NCBI GenBank assembly: GCA_002786065.1
Contig: NHNY01000001.1
Location: 310,001-374,000, forward strand
Direction of reading: 5' to 3'
DNA length: 64,000 bases
Source: Microcyclospora pomicola
Lineage: Eukaryota; Ascomycota; Dothideomycetes; Capnodiales
Shown here: positions 62,873 to 64,000 of the stretch, piece after piece
Position numbering within the stretch: the stretch's first letter is position 1
How the letters are laid out: the number at the start of each line of letters is the position of its first letter
Made by a program: the position numbers and the translations under genes
Notes under the pieces: generated by a model
What the model was told of the DNA's origin: nothing
The model's input: the letters and a program-made list of their open reading frames with translations, nothing else
Database searches by the model: none

Positions 62873-64000
62873 TCACCAATCACTGATATCAGCAGCCTTG
62901 CCACCGTCCGCCTGGAAGCCCTCATCTGCCGCAGCTGCGCCAGCGTCCGCACCTCCCCATCTCGCGGCAACAGACCCACCAGTAGCCTCGCCATCTCCAA
63001 AGCCAGAAGGCTCTGCGGTGCCGAATCCTTCTCCTTCCGCCTCCTCCTCATCGGAGTTGTCGTCGAAGTCGATCTTACTGGCATCCTCCGGCTTGAGGTG
63101 AGCGAGGAAGTCGGGGACTTCACAGTCGCACTCGACAAGAACATTGACGAGATCCTGAGCGAGGTCTTCGTTGCGATCGTTGTAGAACGACGTCGCCAAA
63201 CCCTGATGTCCGATGCGCGCGGTGCGACCGATGCGGTGGATGTACTCTTTGATGCCACCATACATCGAGCTTGGAAGGTCGTAGTTGATAACGTGCATCA
63301 CATCCTTGATGTCCCAGCCGCGAGACGTGACACCGGTGGCGATGAGGATAGGGGCACGACCAGTGCGGAATGCGCGCCTGCACGGATTAGCTTTTGGATA
63401 ATGGCAAGGTGTACTGGTACGGTCACTTACAACGTGTCTTCGCGCTCGCGCTGGGCGCGGTCGCCGTGCATCGAGGTAGTCGGCATGCCGCGATTGTAGA
63501 GAAAGTCATCGAGAAGATCCACTTGCGCTTTGCTGTTGCAAAAAATGATCGTGCGACCTGGCTCACAGGTGTACAACAGATCGTGCACAGCTTCACGCTT
63601 GCGATCCTGCTCTACGAAGATCACATTTTGACGAATGTTCTTGTGGGACTGGCCCGGTCGACCGACAATGATGCGAACATGATCATCCGACATGTACTCG
63701 CGAGCCATGTTTCGGGCAAGCTTGGGAAAAGTTGCGGAAAACATGAGGAAAGCGTGGTCGGCGTCCTCGTTGGTGTCTGTTCGATGTCAGTCTTATTCGG
63801 ATGAGGAGATGAACAGATACATATTCTTGACATACCGCCACCTTTCATAATGGTCTGGAGCTCTTCCGCCCAGTCCTGGTCCAACATTTCATCGGCCTCA
63901 TCGATGACTGTAAACTTGACACGGCTCATAGTCAAGACATGTGGCTTGTTCATCAAGTCACACAGGCGACCTGGCGATGCGATCAGGATGTCACATCCCT
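62873..64000 (-). CDS. DEAD-box RNA helicase, Ded1/Vasa-like (5' part outside window)
   Basis: Minus-strand gene cut by the window end. Visible exons: 63836-64000 (continues beyond), 63431-63776, 62873-63377; introns 59 and 53 nt; junctions GG|D and TT|G keep frame. Motifs in order: Ib SPGRL, II DEAD within VIDEADEMLD, III SAT in MFSATFPKLA, IV TIIFCNSKAQVD, V ATGVTSRGWDIKDV and VI HRIGRTARIG. The position of SPGRL close to 64000 means the N-terminal extension, Q motif and Walker A (motif I) lie outside. The C-terminal tail (CEVPDFLAHLKPED, then an acidic FDDNSDEEE and Gly-rich end with ADISDW) resembles Ded1/DDX3-like relatives. An RNA unwinding role in translation or ribonucleoprotein remodelling is likely. 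Confidence 0.93.

Overview
The window is nuclear DNA of a filamentous ascomycete (Pezizomycotina). The genes are short, single or few-intron models with 43-142 nt GT-AG introns, and several gene families are fungal-specific (Zn2Cys6 regulator, PalI/Rim9, Tok1-type K+ channel, DUF3433, CCCH/DUF7923, Erg4). Gene content and style resemble Dothideomycetes, but this is inference and no species is assigned.

Layout. 1-17.6 kb is a run of plus-strand genes: the C-terminal part of SPT16 (cut by the window edge), a Zn2Cys6 transcription factor, phosphopantothenate-cysteine ligase (coenzyme A synthesis), a large disordered coiled-coil protein, a secreted GH5 glucanase, a mitochondrial ABC1/UbiB kinase and an EI24/Rrt8-like membrane protein. 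18-26 kb holds a GrpB-family protein, a tiny helix-turn-helix protein, a CCCH zinc-finger protein and a two-pore TOK-type potassium channel in five exons. 26-32 kb holds a repeat-rich coiled-coil protein, the TIM23-complex subunit Mgr2/Romo1 in five exons, and a tail-anchored FHA protein of the SLMAP/Far9 type. 33.2-33.8 kb is ribosomal protein eL37. 34-38.5 kb is gene-poor and carries two tandem paralogs of an unrecognised small protein. 38.6-47.5 kb encodes three envelope proteins (a Cys-rich surface protein, PalI/Rim9, an EGF-like membrane protein). 49.6-64 kb holds a HAD hydrolase, the ergosterol enzyme Erg4, fructosamine-3-kinase, a secreted DUF4185 protein, a DUF3433 membrane protein, Elongator subunit Elp6 and the 3' part of a DEAD-box helicase that runs off the window.

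Most genes are housekeeping or envelope functions with no operon-like logic; neighbours are mostly unrelated. Several gene models need splicing to be seen: eL37 (4-nt first exon), Erg4 (12-nt last exon), the ABC1 kinase (40-nt last exon), the DUF3433 protein (58-nt first exon) and Mgr2. No tRNA, rRNA, CRISPR, complete transposon or viral element was recognised. The least explained content is the tandem paralog pair at 35.4-36.9 kb, the repeat protein at 26.4-27.8 kb, two hidden spliced reading frames near 22.7-23.1 and 27.8-28.5 kb, and a large gene at 8.5 kb whose frame begins without an ATG.
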